Translations under genes and position numbers: made by a program
DNA from: Beijerinckia indica subsp. indica ATCC 9039
Lineage (GTDB): Bacteria > Pseudomonadota > Alphaproteobacteria > Rhizobiales > Beijerinckiaceae
Direction of reading: 5' to 3'
Length of the DNA: 64,000 nucleotides
NCBI RefSeq assembly: GCF_000019845.1
Contig: NC_010581.1
Coordinates: 3,851,501 to 3,915,500 of the forward strand
The notes under the pieces: generated by a model
Seen by the model: the letters and a program-made list of their open reading frames with translations, nothing else
What the model was told of the DNA's origin: nothing
The model's database searches: none
Part shown: piece after piece, positions 47,314-55,905 of the stretch
How positions within the stretch are numbered: the first letter of the stretch is position 1
How the letters are laid out: each line of letters opens with the position of its first letter

Positions 47314-48173
47314 GGCGGGCGCGACTCCAGCTCGGCACGATCGTCGAGATTACCGCCAACGACATCGAAGACATTGGGCCAATTGAAGCGGCGTTCGCGG
47401 CGATCGATCGCGTACAGCGATTGATGAGTTTTCATGATCATGAGAGCGATTTGTCACGCATCAATCGCGCCGGGGTGGATGAGGCAATCGCGATCGATCC
47501 AGAGACCTACGGCGTGCTTGCCTTTGCGAATACACTTTCCAAACGGTCCCTTGGCGCATTCGATATCACGATCGCGTCAATACTCATGGATCACGACTTT
47601 CTGCCTCGATCCAACGGCGCTGTCGAAACGGCTGTCACCTATCGTGATTTGCATCTCATGCCGGATCACCGGATTTGCTGGCAGCGAAAGGGACAGATCG
47701 ATCTCGGCGGCATAGCCAAAGGTTATGCTGTCGATCGCGCTATCGCAGCTCTCCAAATACACGGTGTCAAGAACGGTATGGTCAACGCCGGAGGCGACTT
47801 GCGTTGTTTCGGTGAGGCCTGGCCAATCACTCTTCGCCACCCTTATGAGCCGGGTGTCCTGATGAGCGTCGGATGGCTCTCCGATGGCGCTGTCGCAACG
47901 TCAGCCGGCTATTTTGCCGGCAAACAGGTAGGTGAAGGTAAGATTGATCCGCTTGTCGATCCCAAAACTGGCCTCTGCACGCGTTGGGACGGGAGTTTCA
48001 GTGTCGCGGCAAGCACATGCATGGCAGCGGATGCGTTGACGAAAATCATCCGTCTCAAGCCGGAGCGTGCGCAGTTCATACTGAAGCAGTTTGATGCTCA
48101 GGCGATCGTTTTCGACAAATTTGGACCGCACACATGCGGCCGCTCATGGTTCAGGGAGGACTATGTGGCATGA
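47310..48173 (+). CDS. apbE: FAD:protein FMN transferase ApbE
   Basis: A 287-residue flavin transferase that moves FMN from FAD to a Ser/Thr of a target. Motifs are LMSFHDHESDLSRIN, DLGGIAKGYAVDRA, NAGGDLRCFG and DPKTG, followed by a Ser/Ala-rich metal-binding stretch. ATG 47310 overlaps the FMN_bind gene (ATGA). Most bacterial ApbE proteins have a signal peptide or lipobox; here the frame starts directly at the family core (RARLQLGTIVEI) and no signal is seen in the upstream extension either. Confidence 0.9.
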   Translation: MRRARLQLGTIVEITANDIEDIGPIEAAFAAIDRVQRLMSFHDHESDLSRINRAGVDEAIAIDPETYGVLAFANTLSKRSLGAFDITIASILMDHDFLPRSNGAVETAVTYRDLHLMPDHRICWQRKGQIDLGGIAKGYAVDRAIAALQIHGVKNGMVNAGGDLRCFGEAWPITLRHPYEPGVLMSVGWLSDGAVATSAGYFAGKQVGEGKIDPLVDPKTGLCTRWDGSFSVAASTCMAADALTKIIRLKPERAQFILKQFDAQAIVFDKFGPHTCGRSWFREDYVA

Positions 48174-48664
48174 CGACTTTACAGCGGCCTCCATTGCGTC
48201 TTGGGAGCAAACACCAATTCTGTATCTATGCGGTCAGCATTTTATTGCTTCTGTCTGGATTTGGCTGGTTGATTGCCCATTATTTCTTTGCGCCATTCAG
48301 CGAATTCGGCACGCCCGCAGCGCCATCCGAGCCCTTGTGGCTGCGTATCCATGGCGCGGCGGCCATGGGAGCCTTGATCATCCTCGGTTCGGTTTTTCCG
48401 GGCCATATAGGACGAGCCTTTACGATGCGTCGAAACCTTTTCAGCGGCTTCCTCATGCTGAGCATTGCGGCGCTTCTGATTCTCACGGGCTATGGACTCT
48501 ATTATTTTGGCGATGAAGAAACGCGGCCTTGGATCAGCCTCCTTCATTGGACTTTGGGTCTAGCTTCGATCGCCATCCTGATTTTGCACGTGAAACTCGG
48601 CAAACGCCGCCCATCCTCTGCGCGCGCGTTTACACAAACGCGCGTATCTGCTCACTTCCATTAG
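48170..48664 (+). CDS. Four-helix membrane protein, probable heme b / DUF4405-like electron carrier
   Basis: A 164-residue integral membrane protein with helices at about 18-38, 62-78, 92-112 and 122-141. Histidines at or near helix ends (His37, His61, His79, His126, His140) and the closing phrase LLHWTLGLASIAILILHVKLGKR resemble DUF4405 and small cytochrome b proteins, so heme b is plausible. It overlaps apbE by four bases, which ties it to the flavin system, perhaps passing electrons from quinol to the FMN protein. The assignment is inferred from pattern. Confidence 0.6.
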   Translation: MTTLQRPPLRLGSKHQFCIYAVSILLLLSGFGWLIAHYFFAPFSEFGTPAAPSEPLWLRIHGAAAMGALIILGSVFPGHIGRAFTMRRNLFSGFLMLSIAALLILTGYGLYYFGDEETRPWISLLHWTLGLASIAILILHVKLGKRRPSSARAFTQTRVSAHFH

Positions 48665-48920
48665 TGTATCGCCACAACAACCGTGCAATAAAAATATTTA
48701 TACTGTATAATATCAAGTTTTAATTAAAGTAATTATAATATAGTTATCGTTTATTGACATTAATACTTAATAACATTAATGGTAAATCCGCTTCGATTTT
48801 AAACATCGCGGCGCACTTCTTTGCAAACATCTTTTGCGACGTCAGCCCACGCGGTCTGTTCTGCGTGCGGCCTCGCATATCTGCGTCCTGGGAAGACGCA
48901 GGAGGATCACGGGGAACAAT
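48665..48920. promoter_or_regulatory. AT-rich upstream region with direct repeat
   Basis: A 256-base AT-rich gap. ACATTAAT occurs at 48757-48764 and again at 48773-48780, a 16-base period; ATTAAT is also its own complement. It could be an operator or a promoter for the next gene. Confidence 0.35.
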
Positions 48921-49886
48921 ATGATTGGTCAATCAAATCTGCCGCGGCGGAAACGCTCGACTTTGGCTCGCAACCAATGCATGTCGCGGAAAATGTCGCG
49001 CCTTCTCGTTTTCGTATTGGCATTAGTGGGACTGTGCAATGTAACGTGCGCCAGCGCTGGTGAATCGCTTTTCGGCTGGCTTTATATGGCCGAGATTCAT
49101 CCTCCGGGCACCGCTGAATACGAACACAAATCATTCCTGCAACAGAGCCAATCGCGCGGCCATTATTCATTCCTCAAAAATCAGGAAGAAATCGAATATG
49201 GAGTGACGGACAGGCTGCAACTCGCCGGCTATCTGAACTGGACTTACGCGAACGCAGCCCGTAACGGAATTGATGGCACGACAGGTGGCCCTGGGGTCAG
49301 CCAATTTCGAGATTCTTCTGCTGATCCATTCGGGCGCTATAGCAGGGCGAGGTTCGACACTGTCGCCGCAGAATTCATCTATCAGGTCCTCAATCCCATC
49401 ACCGATCCGATCGGCTTGGCGCTTTACGCCGAACCCGAAATTGGGCCAGCCGAATTTGACCTTGAGTGGAAGTTGATCCTCCAGAAGAATTTGTTCGATG
49501 ACCGCCTGATCCTTGCCGCGAATGTTTTTGGCACGATCGAGCGTGAGACCACCAAGGAGGGAGAGATCGAGAAAGCCTCGCCGCTCGATGTGAGTGTAGG
49601 CGCTTCCTATCACTTCGTGGATAATTGGTTTGCCGGCTTTGAAGCACGTATACACAACGAATTTAGCGGCTATGCTTTCAATTCTGCGGAACATTCGGCC
49701 TTTTTCGTCGGCCCGGTCCTGCATTACGCGACTAAGGATTTTTGGGTGACGGCGGCTTGGCGGCATCAATTGCCCATGGTCGCAACTTATAACGAAGACC
49801 AAAGAGCCGTGTCCGTTGGAGGACGAATTTACGGTGACGAACATGCGCGGGATGAAATCATGTTCAGGGTCGGGGTCCCTTTCTGA
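48921..49886 (+). CDS. Outer-membrane beta-barrel-like protein (DUF6662-like)
   Basis: A 321-residue exported protein. ATG 48921 has GGGGA five bases upstream; internal ATGs at 48981 and 48990 would give a shorter signal peptide. The signal peptide core is LLVFVLALVGLCN, cut near CASA. The mature part alternates in the manner of beta strands (EIEYGVTDRLQLAGYLNWTY, GASYHFVDNWFAGFEARI) and ends in GVPF, a C-terminal Phe as in outer-membrane barrels. Proteins of this type are found with flavin or iron-handling genes, but their role is not established. Confidence 0.65.
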   Translation: MIGQSNLPRRKRSTLARNQCMSRKMSRLLVFVLALVGLCNVTCASAGESLFGWLYMAEIHPPGTAEYEHKSFLQQSQSRGHYSFLKNQEEIEYGVTDRLQLAGYLNWTYANAARNGIDGTTGGPGVSQFRDSSADPFGRYSRARFDTVAAEFIYQVLNPITDPIGLALYAEPEIGPAEFDLEWKLILQKNLFDDRLILAANVFGTIERETTKEGEIEKASPLDVSVGASYHFVDNWFAGFEARIHNEFSGYAFNSAEHSAFFVGPVLHYATKDFWVTAAWRHQLPMVATYNEDQRAVSVGGRIYGDEHARDEIMFRVGVPF

Positions 49887-49914
49887 AGCCTCACTCCGTT
49901 GAAAAGTTAAAGCA

Positions 49915-49949
49915 CCCATCCCAGAAGTGGACACCACTTATGGGGTGGG
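49915..49949 (+). terminator. Stem-loop after the flavin cluster
   Basis: CCCATCCC-AGAAGTGG pairs with CCACTT-ATGGGGTGGG around an ACA loop, with minor mismatches. GCGTTTTT follows about ten bases later. It probably ends the operon. Confidence 0.55.
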
Positions 49950-50057
49950 ATCTGAAGCGTTTTTAAATATTTATGGAATTGAATAGGGTTCGGCTCGTAT
50001 GTCCGATGCTCCAAAGCGGCAAACACCTTCACTCTGTCCGCCTGGTCTGTTCACGTT

Positions 50058-51818
50058 TCACTTGGCAGCGACCGAGCCCCGTAAATCCTTGCGCAAAACC
50101 TTGCCAAGCATGGATTTCGGCAGAGACTCTCGAAATTCGACATGGCGCGGCAGCTTGTAGCTTGCCAATTCGCGGCGGCACCAGTGCCGGATCTTTTCCT
50201 CATTGACCAAAGAAGTAGACCGCACGACGAAGGCTTTCGGAACTTCTCCCGCGATCGGATCCGGCACGCCGACCACACAACATTCCACGACGCCCGGGCA
50301 TCGAGAAAGAACCGCCTCGATCTCGCTTGGATAGACATTGAACCCGGAAACAAGGATCATGTCCTTGAGACGGTCGATCAAGGTGAAATAGCCCTCTTCA
50401 TCCATGGTCGCGAGATCGCCCGTATGCAGCCAGCCGCCACGCAAGGCATGAGCGGTTTCCTCCTTTTGCCGCCAATAGCCGAGCATGACCTGAGGCCCGC
50501 GCAGAACGAGTTCGCCGGCCGTGCCGCACGGGACGTCGTGATCGTTCTCATCGACGCATTTGACCTCGGTGTCCGGCAAGGCGACGCCGATCGACCCCGG
50601 TTTCGGGCGTGGGACAGGATTGAAGGTCACAACGGGCGAGGCCTCGGTCAGCCCATAACCCTCGATCACCGGACTGCCGACGCAATCTTCCCAATCGCGG
50701 GCGACATCCACCTGCAAGGCCGTGCCTCCCGCCCAGGAAAGGCGAAGGGAAGGAGGCGGCGCATCACGGAACCAGGCCTCGTTCACGAGTCCCCTGAAGA
50801 GCGGATTGACACCAGTCATCAAGGTGATCGGGAGGTGTTTGAAAGCGGAGCGCAAATTGCCGAGCGGACGCGGATTGGGGATGAGAATATTGCGGCCGCC
50901 GACCGAGAACAGGCCCAGCAAATTCACTGTGAAAGCGAAGATGTGATAGAGCGGCAGGACGGTCAACATGACATCCTCCTCATTCACATCATAGGCCGCC
51001 GAACTCATGAATTGCGCGACATTCATGAGCAGATTGTAATGGCTCAGCATGGCGCCCTTGCTCACACCGGTCGTGCCGCCGGTATATTGCAGACAGGCAA
51101 TCGTCTCGGGCGACAAGGTTGCCGCGTGAGCCGCGCGTTCGGCACCATTGGTGATCAAGGCCGCGCCGTCCCGCAGCACCGAGGCGAAACTCATGCTGTC
51201 AAGGCTATGCCGCGGGATCTCGCTGCGAATATGTTTCTGCACGAGGGAGATCAAAAGCTTCCGTGGCCAGGAAAAACACTCCGCGACCGAGGCAATGATA
51301 ACGGTCGGATAGGGCAGGCCCTGGAGCGCCGCTTCGAGCCGGTCCGCGATCATGTCGAGCACGACGACAACGGAGGGTTCCGCGTCTTTGACGACATACG
51401 AGATTTCCGCCGCGGTGTAGAGCGGATTGACATTGACGAGAATACAACCCGCCTTGAACGTCCCGAAGGCTACAATGGGATAAGCGAGGCCATTGGGCAT
51501 GAGGACCATGATCCTCTCCCCCGGCTGCACGCCGAGTTCGCCGCGCAGGAACGCCGCAAAGGCATTGGAGCGATCCTCGACCTCCTGAAAGCTGAGCGTG
51601 GCGCTCATGCCATTGGGCAGAATCGTCGTAAAGGCCGGTGCATCACCCCGCCGGCGCGCCAAATCCTCGGTCATGTCGCCGAGGAGGTGATAGGGTGTCG
51701 TGATATTGGGCGTGGTGACGGGATTCTCCCCTTTGTTCGGCCTGCTCCAATCAGCACGGCCCTTGACGACATCGTCTTGTTTTCGGCCGTCTCGCTTTTG
51801 AATGGCTAGCCTGCCCAT
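50058..51818 (-). CDS. fadD: Long-chain acyl-CoA synthetase (AMP-forming)
   Basis: A 586-residue AMP-binding enzyme activating fatty acids. P-loop YTGGTTGVSKGA, the GYGLTEASPVV motif, the hinge WLHTGDLATMDEEGY and the C-terminal LPKSMLGKVLRK with the catalytic Lys are all present. The length and motifs fit FadD. ATG 51818 has AGAGGGA upstream; the frame stays open to 51938, but those residues have no family character. Confidence 0.92.
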   Translation of the reverse strand: MGRLAIQKRDGRKQDDVVKGRADWSRPNKGENPVTTPNITTPYHLLGDMTEDLARRRGDAPAFTTILPNGMSATLSFQEVEDRSNAFAAFLRGELGVQPGERIMVLMPNGLAYPIVAFGTFKAGCILVNVNPLYTAAEISYVVKDAEPSVVVVLDMIADRLEAALQGLPYPTVIIASVAECFSWPRKLLISLVQKHIRSEIPRHSLDSMSFASVLRDGAALITNGAERAAHAATLSPETIACLQYTGGTTGVSKGAMLSHYNLLMNVAQFMSSAAYDVNEEDVMLTVLPLYHIFAFTVNLLGLFSVGGRNILIPNPRPLGNLRSAFKHLPITLMTGVNPLFRGLVNEAWFRDAPPPSLRLSWAGGTALQVDVARDWEDCVGSPVIEGYGLTEASPVVTFNPVPRPKPGSIGVALPDTEVKCVDENDHDVPCGTAGELVLRGPQVMLGYWRQKEETAHALRGGWLHTGDLATMDEEGYFTLIDRLKDMILVSGFNVYPSEIEAVLSRCPGVVECCVVGVPDPIAGEVPKAFVVRSTSLVNEEKIRHWCRRELASYKLPRHVEFRESLPKSMLGKVLRKDLRGSVAAK

Positions 51819-52170
51819 AGCGTTCCCTCTGTTACATGGCGCCCTTGTGGCCGGCGTGCTTTTTTCAGGATGTTCGATGTCCCTGAAATCCGCGCCGTTC
51901 TTCATTGTTGTCCGGCCCTCTTGAAGGGCCTCTTTCAACGAGGCAGAATTTTTTCTATACCGGCAAGCCTGGAAAAAGAACGATCCCCCTTATACCAAAG
52001 GTCATAATAGATGACCTTTGGACCGCTCTTGAATTTTCGCTCTCGCTTTGAAAAAGCGAAAATTCAAGAAAGGAACCAAAGGTCGTTCTTCACGACCTTT
52101 GGTATTATGGGCGGCGCGGCGGATAAGGTGAGCCGTAACCTCACTCCATCAAACGACAAGGACATCAGCA
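51819..52170. other. Intergenic region holding repeat copy B
   Basis: A 352-base gap between divergent genes, with the 123-base repeat at 51986-52108 and no gene seen. Confidence 0.5.
51986..52108. repeat. 123-base three-hairpin repeat, copy B
   Basis: Same layout as copy A. The first hairpin is CCAAAGGTCAT / ATGACCTTTGG, the second has the identical 14-base arms, and the third (ACCAAAGGTCGT / ACGACCTTTGGT) is perfect here. The flanks ACCCC/TATTAT are shared. The two copies differ at only a few bases. Confidence 0.85.
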
Positions 52171-52419
52171 TTGGCCTCCTCGGCGGAAACGACAAAAACG
52201 ATCAACTGGCTGCATGTCTCGACCTTGGTCGCCGTGGCTATCTTGGTCGGTACCGAAATGGTGGGTGCATCCTGGGCAGCGGGTTGGGCACTCGGTGGTC
52301 TCCTGCAGCTCGATCCAATGATCAGCCGTGCCATCGAAATCCTTTTCGCCCTCTGCGGTTTCGTCCTTTTATTTTATTTTATGCGCACCGCGATAAAGAA
52401 CGAGCCGATTCGCGATTGA
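52171..52419 (+). CDS. Small two-helix membrane protein
   Basis: An 82-residue protein starting with TTG, eight bases after AAGGA. It has two hydrophobic helices at about 14-38 and 52-72 (ILFALCGFVLLFYFM) with charged ends. No family was recognised. It lies just before opgD and may be co-transcribed. Confidence 0.6.
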   Translation: MASSAETTKTINWLHVSTLVAVAILVGTEMVGASWAAGWALGGLLQLDPMISRAIEILFALCGFVLLFYFMRTAIKNEPIRD

Positions 52420-52508
52420 GCCTCCAGCTCTCGCTTTGCAGTCAGAGACTATTCAGTATAGTTTGTTAGAATCACTCAGGCTTTCCCTTTCTCCGATTGA
52501 ATGGAAGC

Positions 52509-54146
52509 ATGAGCGGAAAATCATTTGAGTCCGAGAGCGTTGGCTTGTGCCGGCACCGCCGCGACGTCTTGAAAGCCCTGACGGCTTTCGGTCTCCTGTC
52601 CCAAAGTTCGGCTTTTCTTCGCGCTGATCCCGCGAAAAACCCCTCACAACTGGGATTACGGCTTGGACCAGCCGAGCCCTTTTCTTTCACCCTCTTGAAG
52701 GATCTGGCGCGTCGACGCGCCGCCGCCCCCTATTCGCCACCCCCGGAAATCGATCCCGATATCATCGCTCAACTCGGTTATGACGCCTGGGGCGAGATTA
52801 GTTTCGACATGGATCACGCCTTATTCGCCGAAGGGCCCGGTCGCTTTCCGGTCAGTTTCTTCCCGCTCGGCAATTTCTTCCACAAATCGGTCGCGATGCA
52901 TGTCGTCGCAAATGGCACGGCGCGAGAGATCCTTTATGATCCCTCTTACTTCCAAATGCCGGCGGACTCACCGGCGCGGCGCCTGTCGCCAAACGCCGGC
53001 TTTGCCGGTCTGCGCATCCAGGAGGCCCGCGATGGTGCCCTTGATTGGCGCCATAATGATTGGGTAGCCTTTCTCGGCGCGTCCTATTTCCGGGCGATCG
53101 GCGCCCTGCATCAATATGGCCTTTCGGCGCGTGCTGCCGCTCTCGACGTCGCAGTCGCCGGCCATGCCGAGGAATTTCCCGATTTCACGGGTTTCTTCAT
53201 CGAACAGGATGAGACCCGCGACGGCCTGACGATCTATGCGCTGCTGGAAAGCCCTTCGCTAACGGGCGCCTGCCGCTTTGTCCTGACGCGCGATAAAGGC
53301 GTCACGATGCATGTGGACCAGACGCTCTCTATCCGTAAGCCCGTCACCCGTTTCGGTCTCGCGCCCCTGACTTCGATGTTCTGGTTCTCCGAAACCGTCA
53401 AGCCGACCGCCGTCGATTGGCGACCGGAAGTGCATGATTCCGATGGGCTTGCGATCTTCACGGGCAATGGCGAGCACCTCTGGCGGCCGCTCAACAATCC
53501 GCCGCGCACCATGGTCTCCTCGTTTATCGATCAGCATCCGCGCGGCTTCGGCCTGTTGCAGCGGGATCGCATTTTCGATCACTACTTGGACGGGGTGCGC
53601 TATGATCTCCGTCCGAGCCTCTGGGTCGAGCCCCTGGGCGAGTGGGGCAAAGGCGCGGTCCAGCTCGTCGAAATTCCGACCAACGACGAAATCCACGACA
53701 ATATCGTCGTCATGTGGGTGCCGGAGCAGCCCATGACGGCCGGAACCGAATTAAACCTCGCCTATAAACTCTATTGGCAGGCCGATGAGCCCTTTCCGAG
53801 CCCGCTTGCACGCTGCATCGCGACACGGCTCGGCAATGGCGGGCAGCCTGGCCAACCACGGCCGAAAAGCATCCGCAAATTCATGGTCGAATTTTTGGGC
53901 GGCCCCCTCAAGGACCTCCTTCCCGGTGAAAAGCCAGAGGCCGTTCTCTGGGCCTCGCGCGGCGGCTTTTCCTATATTTTTACCGAAGCCGTGCCCGATG
54001 ACGTGCCGGGCCATTGGCGGGCGCAATTCGACTTCACCGACAGCGCCCCGGCCGACACAAACGATCCCGTCGAAATGCGCCTCTATCTCAAAACCGGCAA
54101 CAAAGTGCTGAGCGAGACCTGGGCCTTTCAATATCACCCGTTCTGA
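52509..54146 (+). CDS. opgD: Periplasmic glucan biosynthesis protein OpgD/OpgG type
   Basis: A protein of about 545 residues of the MdoG family, which branches or trims osmoregulated periplasmic glucans. A twin-arginine motif RHRRDVLKAL near residues 15-24 precedes a hydrophobic core, so export is by Tat, which points to OpgD rather than Sec-exported OpgG. Family phrases include GNFFHKSVAMHVV, YDPSYFQM and ARDGALDWRHNDWVAFLGASYFRA. The start (ATG 52509 or TTG 52497) is uncertain; no clear ribosome site is seen. No opgH is adjacent. Confidence 0.88.
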   Translation: MSGKSFESESVGLCRHRRDVLKALTAFGLLSQSSAFLRADPAKNPSQLGLRLGPAEPFSFTLLKDLARRRAAAPYSPPPEIDPDIIAQLGYDAWGEISFDMDHALFAEGPGRFPVSFFPLGNFFHKSVAMHVVANGTAREILYDPSYFQMPADSPARRLSPNAGFAGLRIQEARDGALDWRHNDWVAFLGASYFRAIGALHQYGLSARAAALDVAVAGHAEEFPDFTGFFIEQDETRDGLTIYALLESPSLTGACRFVLTRDKGVTMHVDQTLSIRKPVTRFGLAPLTSMFWFSETVKPTAVDWRPEVHDSDGLAIFTGNGEHLWRPLNNPPRTMVSSFIDQHPRGFGLLQRDRIFDHYLDGVRYDLRPSLWVEPLGEWGKGAVQLVEIPTNDEIHDNIVVMWVPEQPMTAGTELNLAYKLYWQADEPFPSPLARCIATRLGNGGQPGQPRPKSIRKFMVEFLGGPLKDLLPGEKPEAVLWASRGGFSYIFTEAVPDDVPGHWRAQFDFTDSAPADTNDPVEMRLYLKTGNKVLSETWAFQYHPF

Positions 54147-54315
54147 GGGCACCCTTTGGCTCTCCGAGGTTTTTTGTATGGGCCTTGTCGCAACTGGTGT
54201 TTGAAACGGTTTCACGCTAGAGGGAAAGCTTGTTTGATTGATATATGCCCTCCGGTAGGCCGTGGCACTGCCAAGCCTTGGAGAAGCATGCAGGAGACCC
54301 TCATCAGGAGACCCC

Positions 54316-54729
54316 ATGGCGCGCGCGCTTACGGCCTATCTGGCCCGCAAGGATGTTCCAGACCGCAAAAGCCTGCAAAAGGCTCTCGATGCCCTCAAGC
54401 TCAAGATCACTCTCGATGATGGCTATGCGCCGTTCAAATCGGTGAGCTATCTGCCCTGCACCTTCGATGGCGAGGATGCGGGCTTCGATATCCGTTTTCA
54501 GGACGCGCCAGCTGACCCCGCTCCCAATCTCAAGGCAGCGCTCGGGGAGCAAGACACCGCAATCGCCTTTCGCTGGGGTGGGGATATTCGTGAACAGGCC
54601 TGTGTCATGGCCGTCTGCACCGCGCTGGCGCGCGATTTCGGCGCCATCGTACATGAGGATGAGGGCGACAAGATCATCGCCAGCGACGATCTTTTCAAAA
54701 AAGCGAAAAACGCCGCCGATTCCCTGTAG
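54316..54729 (+). CDS. Conserved hypothetical protein, 137 residues
   Basis: ATG 54316 follows AGGAG by five bases. The product is soluble, with no signal peptide or membrane helix. Sequence is of alpha-beta character (SYLPCTFDGEDAGFDI, AIAFRWGGDIREQACVMAVC). I do not recognise the family beyond a general resemblance to uncharacterised proteobacterial proteins. The IclR gene follows 70 bases later. Confidence 0.7.
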   Translation: MARALTAYLARKDVPDRKSLQKALDALKLKITLDDGYAPFKSVSYLPCTFDGEDAGFDIRFQDAPADPAPNLKAALGEQDTAIAFRWGGDIREQACVMAVCTALARDFGAIVHEDEGDKIIASDDLFKKAKNAADSL

Positions 54730-54799
54730 ACTTAATGAGATGGAGGAAACCGGGAGCGGTGGGAACGAACCACCGCTGTGGTTCGGGAGGAGATTTGCT

Positions 54800-55621
54800 T
54801 TGGGTCCTGCGATCAAGAGGCCGCGCGGTCGGCCTCCTGCCGTTTTAAAAACGCCTGTGGCCTCGGTGGTGCAATCGCTCGACCGTGCCTTGACCCTGAT
54901 CGAACTCGTCGCCCAATCGGACGGTATCGGTCTGACCACTCTGTCGCAACGCGCCGATATGCCGCCGTCCACCGTCCATCGCCTGTTGATGACGCTGGCG
55001 GCGCATGGCTTCGTCGAAATGCATGAGCAGGATCAACGCTGGAGCATTGGCGTCGAGGCCTTTCGCGCCGGCATGGCGTTTCAGCGCCGCAATAATGCCG
55101 TCACGCTCGGCCGACCGGTCATGCAGGAATTGATGGAGCTTTCCGGCGAGACCGCCAATATCGGCATTTTCGAGGGCGGCGAAGTGGTCTTCGTCACCCA
55201 GGTCGAGAGTTACGATCCGATTCGCGCCTTTTTTCGCGCCGGCGAGCGGCGTTCCGCCCATGCTTCGGGAATCGGCAAAGCCATGCTCGCGCATATGCCC
55301 CGCGAGACCATCGAGCGCGTGATCCAGCAGAAGGGCCTGCCAGCCTTTACCGAAAATACGATCACCGATCCCACGTCTCTGTTCATCGATCTCGAAAACA
55401 TCCAGCAACGCGGCTATGCGATCGACAATCAGGAGCGCAATCTCGGGATGCGCTGCATCGCCGCCGCGATCTTCAACGAATTCGGAGAGGCGGTAGCCGG
55501 AGTCTCCGTGTCAGGGCCAGCCTCCAGGCTCTCCGATGAGCGGATCGACGTGTTGGGGCCACAAGTCCGGCAGGGCGCGGCCAAGATTACCCGGCTCATC
55601 GGCGGTCTCGAGAAGGCGTGA
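54800..55621 (+). CDS. IclR-family transcriptional regulator
   Basis: A 273-residue regulator. A basic start (KRPRGRPP, AT-hook-like) is followed by the winged helix (SVVQSLDRALTLIELV and PPSTVHRLLMTLAAHGF) and the effector domain with SGETANIGIFEGG and NQERNLGMRCIAAAIFNEFGEAVAGVSVSGP. TTG 54800 lies nine bases after GGAGG; ATG 54740 is the alternative. The effector and targets are not clear. Members with this layout often control glyoxylate or aromatic metabolism. Confidence 0.88.
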   Translation: MGPAIKRPRGRPPAVLKTPVASVVQSLDRALTLIELVAQSDGIGLTTLSQRADMPPSTVHRLLMTLAAHGFVEMHEQDQRWSIGVEAFRAGMAFQRRNNAVTLGRPVMQELMELSGETANIGIFEGGEVVFVTQVESYDPIRAFFRAGERRSAHASGIGKAMLAHMPRETIERVIQQKGLPAFTENTITDPTSLFIDLENIQQRGYAIDNQERNLGMRCIAAAIFNEFGEAVAGVSVSGPASRLSDERIDVLGPQVRQGAAKITRLIGGLEKA

Positions 55622-55630
55622 CATCCGCCT

Positions 55631-55843
55631 TCACGAAGCGTCGGCTGGTCGTTCCGGCAAAGCGGCAACGAGACGGCAACCGTCGAAAACTTCCAACCTT
55701 CGCCCATCATGCAATGTTTCAGCGGCGGCGATCGCCTCGGCATCGGTCTGGCACGCCTTCAACACTTTCGACTTTTTGATCTTGCCCGCTTCATCGAGAA
55801 AGAAGGCGCGGTAATCCGGTCCTTCCGAAGGACAATCCGACAT
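55631..55843 (-). CDS. Small hypothetical protein (70 residues)
   Basis: A 70-residue protein starting at ATG 55843. The pattern YRAFFLDEAGKIKKSKVL, DAEAIAAAETL and GRRLEVFDGCRLVA resembles a family of short Rhizobiales proteins of unknown function. It is convergent with the IclR gene. Confidence 0.65.
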   Translation of the reverse strand: MSDCPSEGPDYRAFFLDEAGKIKKSKVLKACQTDAEAIAAAETLHDGRRLEVFDGCRLVAALPERPADAS

Positions 55844-55905
55844 ATCTATTCCCCGCTCTTCAAAGCGCGCCGCACATCACGATCCCGAACAGCCTGGCAG
55901 CCCGA

